This document shows positions 10,837 to 19,598 of a stretch of DNA of 64,000 nucleotides, piece by piece. Below the pieces are notes generated by a model, which had not been told where the DNA came from, made no database searches, and worked only from the letters and a program-made list of their open reading frames with translations. This DNA comes from Atlanticothrix silvestris CENA357 (GTDB lineage: Bacteria > Cyanobacteriota > Cyanobacteriia > Cyanobacteriales > Nostocaceae), in NCBI RefSeq assembly GCF_016056295.1, contig NZ_JAECZB010000010.1, positions 22,482-86,481 of the forward strand. Reading direction: 5' to 3'. The translations under genes were made by a program, and so were the position numbers. Within the stretch, counting starts at the first letter, position 1. Every line of letters begins with the position of its first letter.

Positions 10837-12393
10837 ATGATTACTTCACACTACGATTTGATTATCATTGGTACTGGCGCAGGTGGCGGTACACTTGCTT
10901 ATCGCCTAGCTCCCACTGGGAAAAAAATTCTGATTTTGGAACGTGGTTCTTTTTTACCTCGTGAGAAAGCCAACTGGGACACAGTTGAAGTGGTTCAGAA
11001 AGACCGCTATCACACTGATGAAGTTTGGTATGACCAAAAAGCACAAGCTATTCATCCAGGTACAGGCTACTTTGTAGGTGGTAACACCAAAGTTTATGGT
11101 GGTGCGCTGTTTCGCTGGCGTGAACAAGACTTTGATTCGGTAATTCATAAGGGTGGTATTTCTCCAGAATGGCCGTTGAAGTACCGCGATTTTGAACCCT
11201 ACTATACCGAAGCTGAAAAGCTTTATGAAGTTCATGGTCAGCGAGGTTTAGACCCAACTGAGCCATCTGCAACTGAAGAATATCCCTATCCTGCTATTAA
11301 CCACGAACCCCGTATTCAAGAGGTTCACGATTCTTTGGAAGCAGAAGGTTATCATCCGTTTTATTTGCCACTGGCAATTAAACTAAATGAGGTAAATCGT
11401 CGTTTGAGTGCTTGCATTCGCTGTAACACTTGTGATGGGTTTCCTTGTTTAGTAGACGCGAAAGCAGATGCAGATGTGAATTGTATACGTCCAGCAGAGC
11501 ATTATAATAACGTCACCCTGATCACTAATGCTAAGGTACAACGGTTACATACCAGTTCTTCTGGGCGAGAAGTGACTGCTGTAGAAACAGAAATTAATGG
11601 CGAAATTCATCTGTTCTCTAGTGATATTGTAGTTGTTTCTTGTGGAGCAATTAATTCAGCAGCTTTGCTATTGCGTTCGGCTAACGATCGCCATCCAAAT
11701 GGATTAGCAAATAGTTCGGATCAAGTAGGACGAAACTTAATGAAACATCAAAACGGAGCCATCATTGGAGTTAGTCTCAAGTCCAATTTGACTGCATTTC
11801 AAAAGACTTTGGCAATCAACGATTTTTATTGGGGTGATCAAGATTTCGATTATCCTATGGGACATATACAGTTATTGGGTAAAGTAAATGCAGATATGAT
11901 TGCTCAGGAGTCTCCATCTGTTTTAGGAGTATCGTTTAGAGAAAGACATACTTTTGAAGCGATCGCTACTCGTTCGGTAGACTGGTGGCTAACTGCTGAA
12001 GATTTGCCCGATCCTAACAACCGCGTTACACTCCGGAATGATTCTATACAGTTAAATTACACGGAGAATAACACCGAAGCCTACAATCGTCTTCTCAACC
12101 GCTGGACGCAAGTACTGAAAATGATTGGTTGTGGCGAAAGGATTATTCCTGCTTCCTTTTATTTCCGCAAAAAACTACCGTTGCAAGGTGTAGCACATCA
12201 GTGTGGTACTTGTCGCTTTGGTGAAGATCCCAAAACTTCAGTATTAGATATCAATTGTCGTACCCATGACATTGATAATTTGTATGTGGTAGATGGCAGT
12301 TTCTTTCGTTCTAGTGCTGCTGTTAACCCTACTTTAACAATTATTGCTAATGCTTTACGTGTAGGCGATCGCCTCATTGAACGGATGCTTTAA
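10837..12393 (+). CDS. GMC-family FAD oxidoreductase
   Basis: 518 aa. N-terminal FAD motif (DLIIIGTGAGGGTLAYRLA), then a second GMC block around GTGYFVGGNTKVYGGALF and a Cys-rich segment CIRCNTCDGFPC near residue 192. The C-terminal catalytic part has GVAHQCGTCRFG (active-site His) and VDGSFFRSSAAVNPTLTI. GMC enzymes oxidise alcohols, sugars or polyols. Last gene of the plus-strand run, followed by a terminator hairpin. The substrate is unknown; the neighbourhood of glucosidases and a sugar-type SDR makes a carbohydrate plausible. Confidence 0.85.
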   Translation: MITSHYDLIIIGTGAGGGTLAYRLAPTGKKILILERGSFLPREKANWDTVEVVQKDRYHTDEVWYDQKAQAIHPGTGYFVGGNTKVYGGALFRWREQDFDSVIHKGGISPEWPLKYRDFEPYYTEAEKLYEVHGQRGLDPTEPSATEEYPYPAINHEPRIQEVHDSLEAEGYHPFYLPLAIKLNEVNRRLSACIRCNTCDGFPCLVDAKADADVNCIRPAEHYNNVTLITNAKVQRLHTSSSGREVTAVETEINGEIHLFSSDIVVVSCGAINSAALLLRSANDRHPNGLANSSDQVGRNLMKHQNGAIIGVSLKSNLTAFQKTLAINDFYWGDQDFDYPMGHIQLLGKVNADMIAQESPSVLGVSFRERHTFEAIATRSVDWWLTAEDLPDPNNRVTLRNDSIQLNYTENNTEAYNRLLNRWTQVLKMIGCGERIIPASFYFRKKLPLQGVAHQCGTCRFGEDPKTSVLDINCRTHDIDNLYVVDGSFFRSSAAVNPTLTIIANALRVGDRLIERML

Positions 12394-12400
12394 CATGTAT

Positions 12401-12432
12401 AAAAACTCTATCCATGAAGGGATGGAGTTTTG
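12401..12432 (+). terminator. Rho-independent terminator after the GMC oxidoreductase
   Basis: Starts 8 bp after the stop codon: AAAACTCTATCC, a short loop, then GGGATGGAGTTTT. The stem is about 12 bp with one G-U type mismatch and ends in a T-run. Confidence 0.75.
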
Positions 12433-12435
12433 TCG

Positions 12436-12460
12436 GTAGTTAGTGGTCAGTGGTCAGTTG
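12436..12460. repeat. Short tandem repeat (AGTGGTC units)
   Basis: GTTAGTGGTCAGTGGTCAGTT, three degenerate heptamers directly after the terminator. Same class of repeat as at 10758, in reverse orientation. Confidence 0.7.
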
Positions 12461-12510
12461 CAAATAAAAATGTAAGTTAAACTACTGAAAATTATAGTCA
12501 GATAAAGTTT

Positions 12511-13989
12511 ATGCCCAGCCATGAATCCGGCACTTACGATCCTCGTAAAACTGTATGGGATGGTATATCGATTGAGCAATGGGAACCATCCAAATGGAAG
12601 CAGTGGAAACCCAAATACACTGCATCAGATGAAAATATTAAAATAGAGCGTGAGTATCTTAGAATCAAATATGCTATTCAGCAAGCTAATTCTGCATTAA
12701 GTTTAGATAGAGTCAAAATTAAACTTAAGCTAACTAGTTTGAAAACTATAGGTTTACAAGGGACTTTTCCTTGTAGGCCTGGTGATGTCGGTAAATGTGG
12801 TAGTCCTAATAAACAGTATACCATTTCATGCGGTTTTGCTACTAATGATACTGGGGTAAAAATGGCAGTTCTGAAAGCACGGGAATTAGATTTATTATTA
12901 ATTACCAAACAATTCCAGTGGACTCCAGAATTACTAGGTAAGCAGTCCCAAAAAATATGGCCTATAGATGAAAAAAAATCTTCTAAATTCATTGGTGAAT
13001 TGATTCAAGAATATGAATGTGAGTTTTGGAAAACTCATGAAAAGAATAGGCAAGGGATACGTACTTGGGAAAGTCATTACATGCGGCATCTCAAAAAGTT
13101 ACCTCTAGATGTGCCGATGTCTATAGAAGCACTTTCAACAGCATTAGAGAAAACTAAAGCTAATACATCAGCGAGGTTTTTTTTGGTTTGGCAACTGAAA
13201 AAGTTTTGCGAATTCTGCGGAATTGATGATTTGAAAACTATTTATGCTTATACAACTCCTAAACCTCAGCCTACTATTCGCAAAATACCTGCTGATGAAG
13301 AAATTATGCAAGGATTTCTCAAAATTGGAGCGCCTTTATCAGCTTATGCTAGTAAAGATCACATGACACAACCTGAACAATGGCAATGGGCTTATGGGAT
13401 GTTAGCAACTTATGGGTTAAGACCTCATGAATTATTTGCTGTAGATATAGAAGCATTTACAGACTCAGCAAATACTTTCCATTTAGTTAGTTTAAATCCC
13501 AAGCTCACAGAAGGTACTAAGACTGGCGAACGCAGTTGTGGGATTCCACCTTTACATCCTCATTGGGTGGAATTATTTAATCTTAAGGATGTGAAATTAC
13601 CTTATAATGAAGGGACTTTAAGTAATAAAGCAGCTAAAATTCATATCAAATTTAGAACTTCTGATATTGGCTTTAGACCTTATGATTTGCGTCATGCTTA
13701 TGGGATACGTGGTCATCGATTGAGAGTTCCCATTAAGACAATGGCTGATTATATGGGTCACACAGTCCAAGAGCATACTAGGACTTATCAAAGATGGATG
13801 AATGAAGATACTAATTTAGAAATTTATCGAGAAGTAGTTATTCATAGACAAGGTACAACAAAAGAAGCTCTAAAAGAGAGAATTAATGAATTAGAGGCTG
13901 AAAATATTGCGCTAAAAACTGAAAATGCAACATTAAAAAGTTTATTAATTAAGCATCAATTAGGTGAATTAATGAACCAAGAGATGTAA
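12511..13989 (+). CDS. Tyrosine recombinase / phage-integrase family protein
   Basis: 492 aa. The C-terminal half has the recombinase signature: first Arg in TYGLRPHELFAVD (about residue 308), YDLRHAYGIRGH (second Arg; the usual His before DLR is Tyr), MADYMGHTVQEHTR and the nucleophile candidate Tyr in TYQRW. After the catalytic domain is a leucine-zipper-like coiled coil (INELEAENIALKTENATLK, about residues 455-475), possibly for oligomerisation. No excisionase, att repeat or phage gene is nearby, so it is either a remnant of a mobile element or a domesticated recombinase. It is flanked downstream by the pseudogene belt. Confidence 0.8.
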   Translation: MPSHESGTYDPRKTVWDGISIEQWEPSKWKQWKPKYTASDENIKIEREYLRIKYAIQQANSALSLDRVKIKLKLTSLKTIGLQGTFPCRPGDVGKCGSPNKQYTISCGFATNDTGVKMAVLKARELDLLLITKQFQWTPELLGKQSQKIWPIDEKKSSKFIGELIQEYECEFWKTHEKNRQGIRTWESHYMRHLKKLPLDVPMSIEALSTALEKTKANTSARFFLVWQLKKFCEFCGIDDLKTIYAYTTPKPQPTIRKIPADEEIMQGFLKIGAPLSAYASKDHMTQPEQWQWAYGMLATYGLRPHELFAVDIEAFTDSANTFHLVSLNPKLTEGTKTGERSCGIPPLHPHWVELFNLKDVKLPYNEGTLSNKAAKIHIKFRTSDIGFRPYDLRHAYGIRGHRLRVPIKTMADYMGHTVQEHTRTYQRWMNEDTNLEIYREVVIHRQGTTKEALKERINELEAENIALKTENATLKSLLIKHQLGELMNQEM

Positions 13990-14135
13990 ATATATCGAAA
14001 AATTCGTGTAAGGCTATGTACCAAAATTGTCAGCTTTTGTTTATTTTACTCAGTAATTGATTGTCTTTATTTAAGATTGGGCAACATAAATACTGAAGTC
14101 AACTTCAGACACTCTAGTTGGTCAGTAGCGAAACT

Positions 14136-16319
14136 ATGGCTCATCATCTCATTACTGTAGATAAAAATACGTATGAATCTCTTCAACAGGAGCTGATAGA
14201 AATACGTCAGGTAGTAGCCCGTTTGGAGCAGGCCCAGTCTTCAACTATCCCCAAATATAGCCAAGAGCAGATGGGTTTATTGATTGACAATACACCTGCG
14301 GCGATCGCTATATTTGATCGTCAGATGCACTACCTGCTGGCGAGTCGTCGCTGGAGAGAAGATTACAACCTAGGCGATCGCAACATCATTGGTTGTTCTC
14401 ATTACGATATTTTTCCGGAAATCTCTTCGGATTGGCGAGAAATTCACCAACGCTGTTTAGCAGGAGCCGTTGAGAAATCGCAAGAAGAGACCTTTCTCCG
14501 TGCAAACGGGACAATTGATTGGATAAAGTGGGAAATAAATCCTTGGTACGAAGACTCAGGTGAAATTGGCGGTATTATCATATTCACACAAGTGATTACT
14601 GCTCTTAAACAGGCAGAAGCAGAACTCAAACGACTAAATAGCGATCGCAAACAAACAGAGCAAAAACTTCAAGAGCAAGCCCAGTTTTTGCAAAGCATTT
14701 GGAAAGGTGTAGATTACGGTATTTATGTCTTAGATATTTTAGATGATGGGGCAGAGTTTCGTTTCGTTAAGTTCAATCCCGCTATCCTCAGTATGAGTCC
14801 CGTTCCTTTGGAACCTTTCTTAGGAAAAACAATTGCAGAGGCGCTAGCTGCCGATATGGCACATCAGTATCGCCAACGTTACAAAAAATGTATCAAGTTG
14901 GGTAAGAGCATTTTCTTTGAGGAATCTTTCTGGGCTAATGACAAAGAAACTTGTTGGCTCTTAAATATAATGCTTCTTTTACACAGCGCTTCGCGCATTT
15001 CTCAACTCATGGTTACAGTGACTGACATCACAGAACGCAAGCAAGCTGAACAAGAACGGCAAACCTTCGTTTCTTTGATTGAAAATAGCAGTGATTTTAT
15101 TGGTTTTGGCAATATAAACGGACAACCAATATTTGTCAACGAAGCTGGAAGAAAGTTAGTTGGTATTGAGAATTTAGAAACCCTTGAAAACATCAGTATA
15201 CTTGACTTTTTCTTACCAAAAGACAGAGAAGACTTACAGCAGCGCATTCTACCTAGTGTCATAGAACGTGGTTTATGGCAGGGTGAACATTGTTTCCGAC
15301 ATTTTGAGACTGAAGAAGTAATCCCAGTTGATTACAATATGTTTGTGATTAAGAGGACAGAGACTGGTGAGCCTTTGTATATGGCAACCATTACTCGCGA
15401 CATTCGTGAACGTAAACAAGCAGAAGAAGCGCTCAAAGCCAGTCAACACTTCATTCAACGCATTACCGACTCTTCTCCTAATATTCTCTACATTTTTGAC
15501 CTAGAAGAACAGCGTAATGTTTATGCAAACCATGAAATCGCCAAAATTCTTGGCTACTCCCACGAAGCAATTCAACGGATGGGAACACAGATTCTACTTA
15601 AAATTACTCATCCAGACGATTGGGAAAAAGTTGTAATTCACTTACAAAATTTCCTTATAGCCAAAGATGGTGATATTTTTGACTTAGAATTCCGAGTAAG
15701 ACAAGCTAATGGTGAATGGCGTTGGTTGTACAGTCGAGAAACGCCATTTAACCGCGCTGAAGATGGAAAAATTAAGCAAATTTTGGGTGTGTCAACCGAT
15801 ATTACCGAACGCAAACAAGCCGAAATTCAACTGCAACAATAAGCCGAAAATTTAGAAAATACTCTGCGCGAACTACAACGCACTCAAGCCCAACTCATCC
15901 ACAGTGAAAAAATGTCCTCACTAGGTAGTATGGTTGCAGGGGTCGCTCATGAAATTAATAATCCGGTCAACTTTATTCACGGTAATCTGATTCCAGCCAG
16001 TGAATATGCCCAAGACTTGTTGCGATTGGTAGAACTTTATCAATTACACTTTCCCTATCCTCCAGAAGAAATTCAAGCAGAAATCGCAGTCATTGAACTT
16101 GATTTCCTCAAGGAAGATTTAATTAAACTCCTCAAATCTATGCGTGTAGGAACCCAACGTATTCGTGAAATCGTCCTGTCGCTGCGGAACTTTTCCCGCC
16201 TTGATGAAGCAGAATTTAAGCAGGTCGATATTCATGAAGGTATTGACAGTACCTTAATGATTCTACGGCGATCGCTTGACACTCTCGTAACAGATAATGG
16301 GGAAAAAGCTATTCGATGA
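14136..16319 (+). pseudogene. Multi-PAS sensor histidine kinase, interrupted and truncated
   Basis: From ATG 14136 the frame encodes at least four PAS domains (blocks ending in [21 protein letters not shown] and similar), then hits an in-frame TAA at 15840-15842. The same frame continues at once with coiled-coil sequence and the dimerisation/phosphoacceptor block [17 protein letters not shown] (His about 40 codons past the stop), as in intact cyanobacterial kinases. It then stops at 16317 after [12 protein letters not shown], so the whole HATPase domain is missing. Both the nonsense codon and the lost ATP-binding domain make it inactive as a kinase; the first 568 codons could still yield a PAS-only protein. 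Its frame ends overlapping the next remnant. Confidence 0.88.
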
Positions 16320-16441
16320 ATTCTAACTCGAAGAAATTGGTAATCACCAAACTCAAGGAAGGATTACCCGCCATTACCCCAGCATTTGGTGCAGCATTGG
16401 TTGAGTTCAGTAACCCTTTAATATTCATAGTAAAAAAATGA
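16316..16441 (+). pseudogene. 41-codon remnant of the first gene of a cyanobacterial gene pair
   Basis: Short frame starting ATG at 16316, overlapping the previous stop, and ending in an ATGA overlap with the next gene. The protein starts with KLKEGLPAITPAFGAAL and jumps directly to VEFSNPL. These look like the two ends of a longer cyanobacterial hypothetical protein (about 170 aa) normally encoded just before the gene that follows here. An internal deletion is inferred from memory of that family, not shown by alignment. The preserved ATGA overlap supports a former operon pair. Confidence 0.4.
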
Positions 16442-16830
16442 GTCAAATTCAAGAGTTACATCAACAAGCAATGAATTTAGCGGAAATGGCACAGGTTGCT
16501 AAACTTAGAGGTGACTTACCTTTAGCTTCCCAATTGTCCAGGCAAGCTTTTGAACAAGAAAGATCGGCAGCAGAGTTAATTGCAGGTGATTTGGCAGCAG
16601 AACCAACTCGTTCAGTATTGCATCGTAGTGCCGCAACTCTGGGAATTGACTGTGGTGAAATTCACACTGCTGAACGTTTAATTGCGATCGCTTTATCTTG
16701 AAACCTACCCCAAGAGATTGCTGACGAACTCAAAGACTTATTTGTGCAAATCAACATTCATAAATATTTTGCACGTCGGGGTATTGAATTCAATGAAGCG
16801 AAACTTCAGACACCACGCGAAAACAAATAA
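16438..16830 (+). pseudogene. Helical-repeat hypothetical gene with an in-frame TGA
   Basis: The first 87 codons (QELHQQAMNLAEMAQVAKLRG, then EPTRSVLHRSAATL and CGEIHTAERLIAIALS) stop at a TGA at 16699-16701. The same frame then continues for 42 more codons (NLPQEIADELKDLFVQINIH and on to TPRENK) before a TAA at 16828. The join reads ALS-stop-NLPQEIADEL, where family members have a residue such as Gly (GGA to TGA is one substitution). The N-terminal part is TPR-like and helical. Function unknown. Confidence 0.65.
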
Positions 16831-16845
16831 TGTCATTACTACTCG

Positions 16846-16895
16846 CGCGCGTACGCTTAACGCGCTCGGCAGAACGGCAATGCTAGGCAAAGCCA
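16846..16895. repeat. GC-rich palindromic repeat segment
   Basis: CGCGCGCGTACGCTTAACGCG followed by CTCGGCAGAACGGCAATGC stands out from the AT-rich surroundings. It abuts and probably replaces the 3' end of the kinase/FGE gene on the other strand. It looks like one of the GC-rich interspersed repeats of Nostoc-type genomes. Confidence 0.4.
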
Positions 16896-18067
16896 GCCCA
16901 ACTACCGCCACGTAGCAGCTTTATGTCATTATCTTTACCAATTAACCACGCACTACTATCTGTTGGCGCGCCTTGGTAATTATCATTATATATATCTTGA
17001 CACCATTCGTATATATTACCATGCATATCGTATAAACCAAAAGAATTAGGCGGAAATTCTCCTACATCTGTTGTTTGTTGACGATATTTACCTTTTGGTG
17101 CAGAGCCGTAAGGAAAGAATTTACCGTTGTAATTAACCAAATCGGTGGTAATTGTTTCACCAAAATAAAATGGTGTAGTTGTTCCTGCGCGACAAGCATA
17201 TTCCCATTCAGCCTCGCTGGGTAGCCTATAGGTTTTTCCTGTCTTTTGACTCAATTTTTGACAAAACTCTACCGCATCATCCCAACTCACTTGTTCTACA
17301 GGTCGTTTATCAGCTTTGAAGCTGGAAGGATTTGTCCCCATAATTGCTTGATACTGTGCTTGGGTGACTGCATATTTCCCCATAAAGAACTGAGGTACTG
17401 TAACTTGATGCTGCGGACTTTCATCTGATTTTCGTTGCGTTTCCCCTGCTGGTGAACCCATCGTAAAGGTTCCCCCTGGTATCTGCACCATTTCCAAATT
17501 GACACTATTCCCCAAGTCTTCAACGAAATATTGTGCTTGTTGATTGCGGCGGTTAGTAATGTTTCCTTGTGCATTCACCGTCACAGTTTCAAATTGAAAG
17601 GTTTGTAAGTTATTTGAGGAAGCAGGAGTCTGGATGACAGGTTCACTCGTTACCGGATTTGCGAATGGTGTTGTAGTTGTACTAGTGCTTAGTATTTCTT
17701 GTAGTAGTTTTGTGACTTCTTTCTCACTCAATCGCTTACCAGGATTAATTTCTTCGCTTAGGTCTTCCCCATCTACAAATTCTTGGACTAAATAAAATTC
17801 GCCTTGTTCTTCAAAGTGGGCAAACAGTCGCGGTATTTGGTCGCTATCATTACCTAAGCGGTACAAAACTTGGGCTTCGCTATCAAATAATCTTCTAACG
17901 ATTTGTAATACTGCTGGGTCGGAGTTGGGTTTTAGGTGTTTGACTACACACTTGGGATGGTTGGGTAAGTCTAAGTCTTCAGCTAAGTAGGTGTCGCCAA
18001 ATCCGCCACTTCCTAAGATTTTGATGATTTTATAGCGGTTGCGGAGGGTTGTACCAGTCGTGGGCAT
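16883..18067 (-). pseudogene. Ser/Thr kinase-FGE-sulfatase fusion, internally deleted and 3' truncated
   Basis: 394 codons. Residues 1-120 are a Hanks-type kinase N-lobe (LGSGGFGDTYLAED glycine loop, CVVKHL lysine, EFYLVQEFVDGEDL hinge). The sequence then jumps in frame to a Thr/Ser/Pro linker; the entire C-lobe with the HRD and DFG motifs is missing. Residues about 190-390 are a formylglycine-generating-enzyme-like (FGE/SUMF1) domain (MVQIPGGTFTMGSP, YRLPSEAEWEYACRAGTTT, GLYDMHGNIYEWCQD). It ends at LLRGGSWAGFA, where intact members continue for about 30 residues with a CRSAYR-type block. A kinase-dead, truncated product is inferred. Confidence 0.75.
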
Positions 18068-18172
18068 GGTTTTTGACTTGGTAGTGGGGATTTTGGTTTA
18101 TTGTGCCAAATTTTTTGGTGTTAGGGCAAGATAATTTTTTAACGCAGAGGCGCAGAAACGCGGAGCCACATC

Positions 18173-18556
18173 TCACTTTGGCTCTTGCCGTTTGAAAGTT
18201 AGCTTAATTGCTCCTTTACCACTAGCTTTTGCACCACTACCAATTAATTTAACTTCGCCTTCGCCGCTAATTTCTACCGATAGTTCAATTTCTTCTAGCT
18301 GCATTTTAGAATTTACTTGCTGTTCTGCACGACTAAATAAGCGCCCTACGACTTGCAAAAAGCCAGTCATATTTTGCTCTAATTTCTCAGCGCTAACCTT
18401 AACGGCATCTCCTACCACTTTGTGATTAGTATCTCTTGTGGGTTCATCTCCCCAACTTCCCCGTGTAGTAGTTCCGCCTTTAACGCCTTCAGGTATGGAT
18501 ATTTGAGGCATTTCATCGGTAACAATCCAAATGGAGTCTGAAGGTGTTTCTGACAT
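18173..18556 (-). CDS. Small Pepco/Trypco-like conflict-system accessory protein
   Basis: 127 aa, intact. It begins SDSIWIVTDEMP, has a helical middle (VSAEKLEQNMTGFLQVVGRLF) and ends in a beta-rich block IELSVEISGEGEVKLIG, AKASGKGAIKLTFKR. This pattern fits the small peptidase-co-occurring domains (Pepco/Trypco group) predicted to work with caspase- or trypsin-like proteases and FGE or kinase modules in bacterial conflict systems. The broken kinase/FGE gene 105 bp downstream on the same strand fits such a context. The family name is from recall of the motif and is moderate. Confidence 0.55.
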   Translation of the reverse strand: MSETPSDSIWIVTDEMPQISIPEGVKGGTTTRGSWGDEPTRDTNHKVVGDAVKVSAEKLEQNMTGFLQVVGRLFSRAEQQVNSKMQLEEIELSVEISGEGEVKLIGSGAKASGKGAIKLTFKRQEPK

Positions 18557-18717
18557 ATTACATTAAGTGTTTATTTGCATTTTCTCATAAATATATACAA
18601 AGGTATGAGGCGTTTTTCGGATATTGTGATTAGGGTGATTGAGGCGATATTCACCATAAGCTTGCCTATGCACTGATTATTTACAATGGTTATAGAAAAA
18701 TACTTGCCCAATTATCT

Positions 18718-18984
18718 ATGAATGTGTCCTTAACTCCAGAACTGGAGCAATTCATCCAAGCTCAGATTGAAAGTGGTAAATATGCAACGGCTACGGAAGT
18801 AATTGTCGATGCTCTCAGAACTTTTGCCGCCAAAGGTCACGCTGAAGCAGCAGTACAGCCAAAAACACCAGAAGAATTAGGCTGGCCTGCTGATTTTTTT
18901 GAACAAACGGCTGGTTGTTTACAAAATGAACCTCTGATGAGATATCCCCAAAGTGAGTATGAGATGCGAGAGTCGTTAGAGTAA
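18718..18984 (+). CDS. ParD-like ribbon-helix-helix antitoxin
   Basis: 88 aa. The N-terminal 45 residues (MNVSLTPELEQFIQAQIESG, then YATATEVIVDALR) are a ParD/CopG-type ribbon-helix-helix DNA-binding domain; the acidic C-terminal tail would wrap the toxin. It overlaps by 4 bp the frame of a VapC-type PIN toxin that is now broken. The antitoxin is intact and could still act as a repressor. Confidence 0.8.
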   Translation: MNVSLTPELEQFIQAQIESGKYATATEVIVDALRTFAAKGHAEAAVQPKTPEELGWPADFFEQTAGCLQNEPLMRYPQSEYEMRESLE

Positions 18985-19385
18985 TTTATTTATTAGATAC
19001 CAATGCTTGCATTGTTTATCTCAATCGTCCAATGTCTGGTGTACGGCGACGGTTAGAATCTTTGTCACCACAGGATATTGCTGTTTGTTCAGTTGTAAAG
19101 GCAGAATTATTTTATGGTGCAGTCAGAAGCAGAATTCCTCAACGCACTTTGGCTTTACAGTGAGCTTTTCTCAATAATTGTGTTTCTCTGCCTTTTGATG
19201 ATGCAGCCGCTAAATTTTTTGGTGAAATTCGGTTTGAATTGGCAATTTTAGGTACACCTATCGGCCCTTATGATTTGCAAATTGCATCTATTGCTAAAGT
19301 GCATAATTTAACGTTAGTTACGCACAATATGAGGGAATTTAGTTGGGTGAATGGATTACAAATTGAAGATTGGAAGGAAGTCTAA
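18981..19385 (+). pseudogene. VapC-type PIN-domain toxin with an in-frame stop
   Basis: The frame reads VIYLLDTNACIVYLNRP (first PIN Asp), CSVVKAELFYGAV (conserved Glu), then an in-frame TGA at 19161-19163 inside LALQ-stop-AFLNNCVSLPF. It continues with GPYDLQIASIAKVHN (Asp of the third acidic position) and LTLVTHNMREFSWVNGL to the TAA at 19383. No ATG, GTG or TTG precedes the first PIN strand; the first codon, GTA, may be a mutated GTG. Toxin activity should be lost. Confidence 0.85.
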
Positions 19386-19598
19386 ACCCAATTTTAGGCG
19401 TTGCTAACTGTATTGTAGAGACATAATTGTGGTGAAGAGATCGCCATCCTCAAAGATAATGGTTATATATCACAAATAATTATTTTTGTCATGCTAAATA
19501 TTGCTAGAGATAACAAAAATTTACAATCAAAAGTAAGAAAAAAGTAAGAAACGTGTTTTTCTCAAAAATCTGAAACCTAGATATAGCAAGGAAAATAA

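Noticed and set aside
14136..19385. Stop-codon reassignment or selenocysteine as the cause of the in-frame stops
   Set aside because: TAA and TGA are both involved, no SECIS-like context was seen, and neighbouring genes use all stops normally; deletions accompany the stops.
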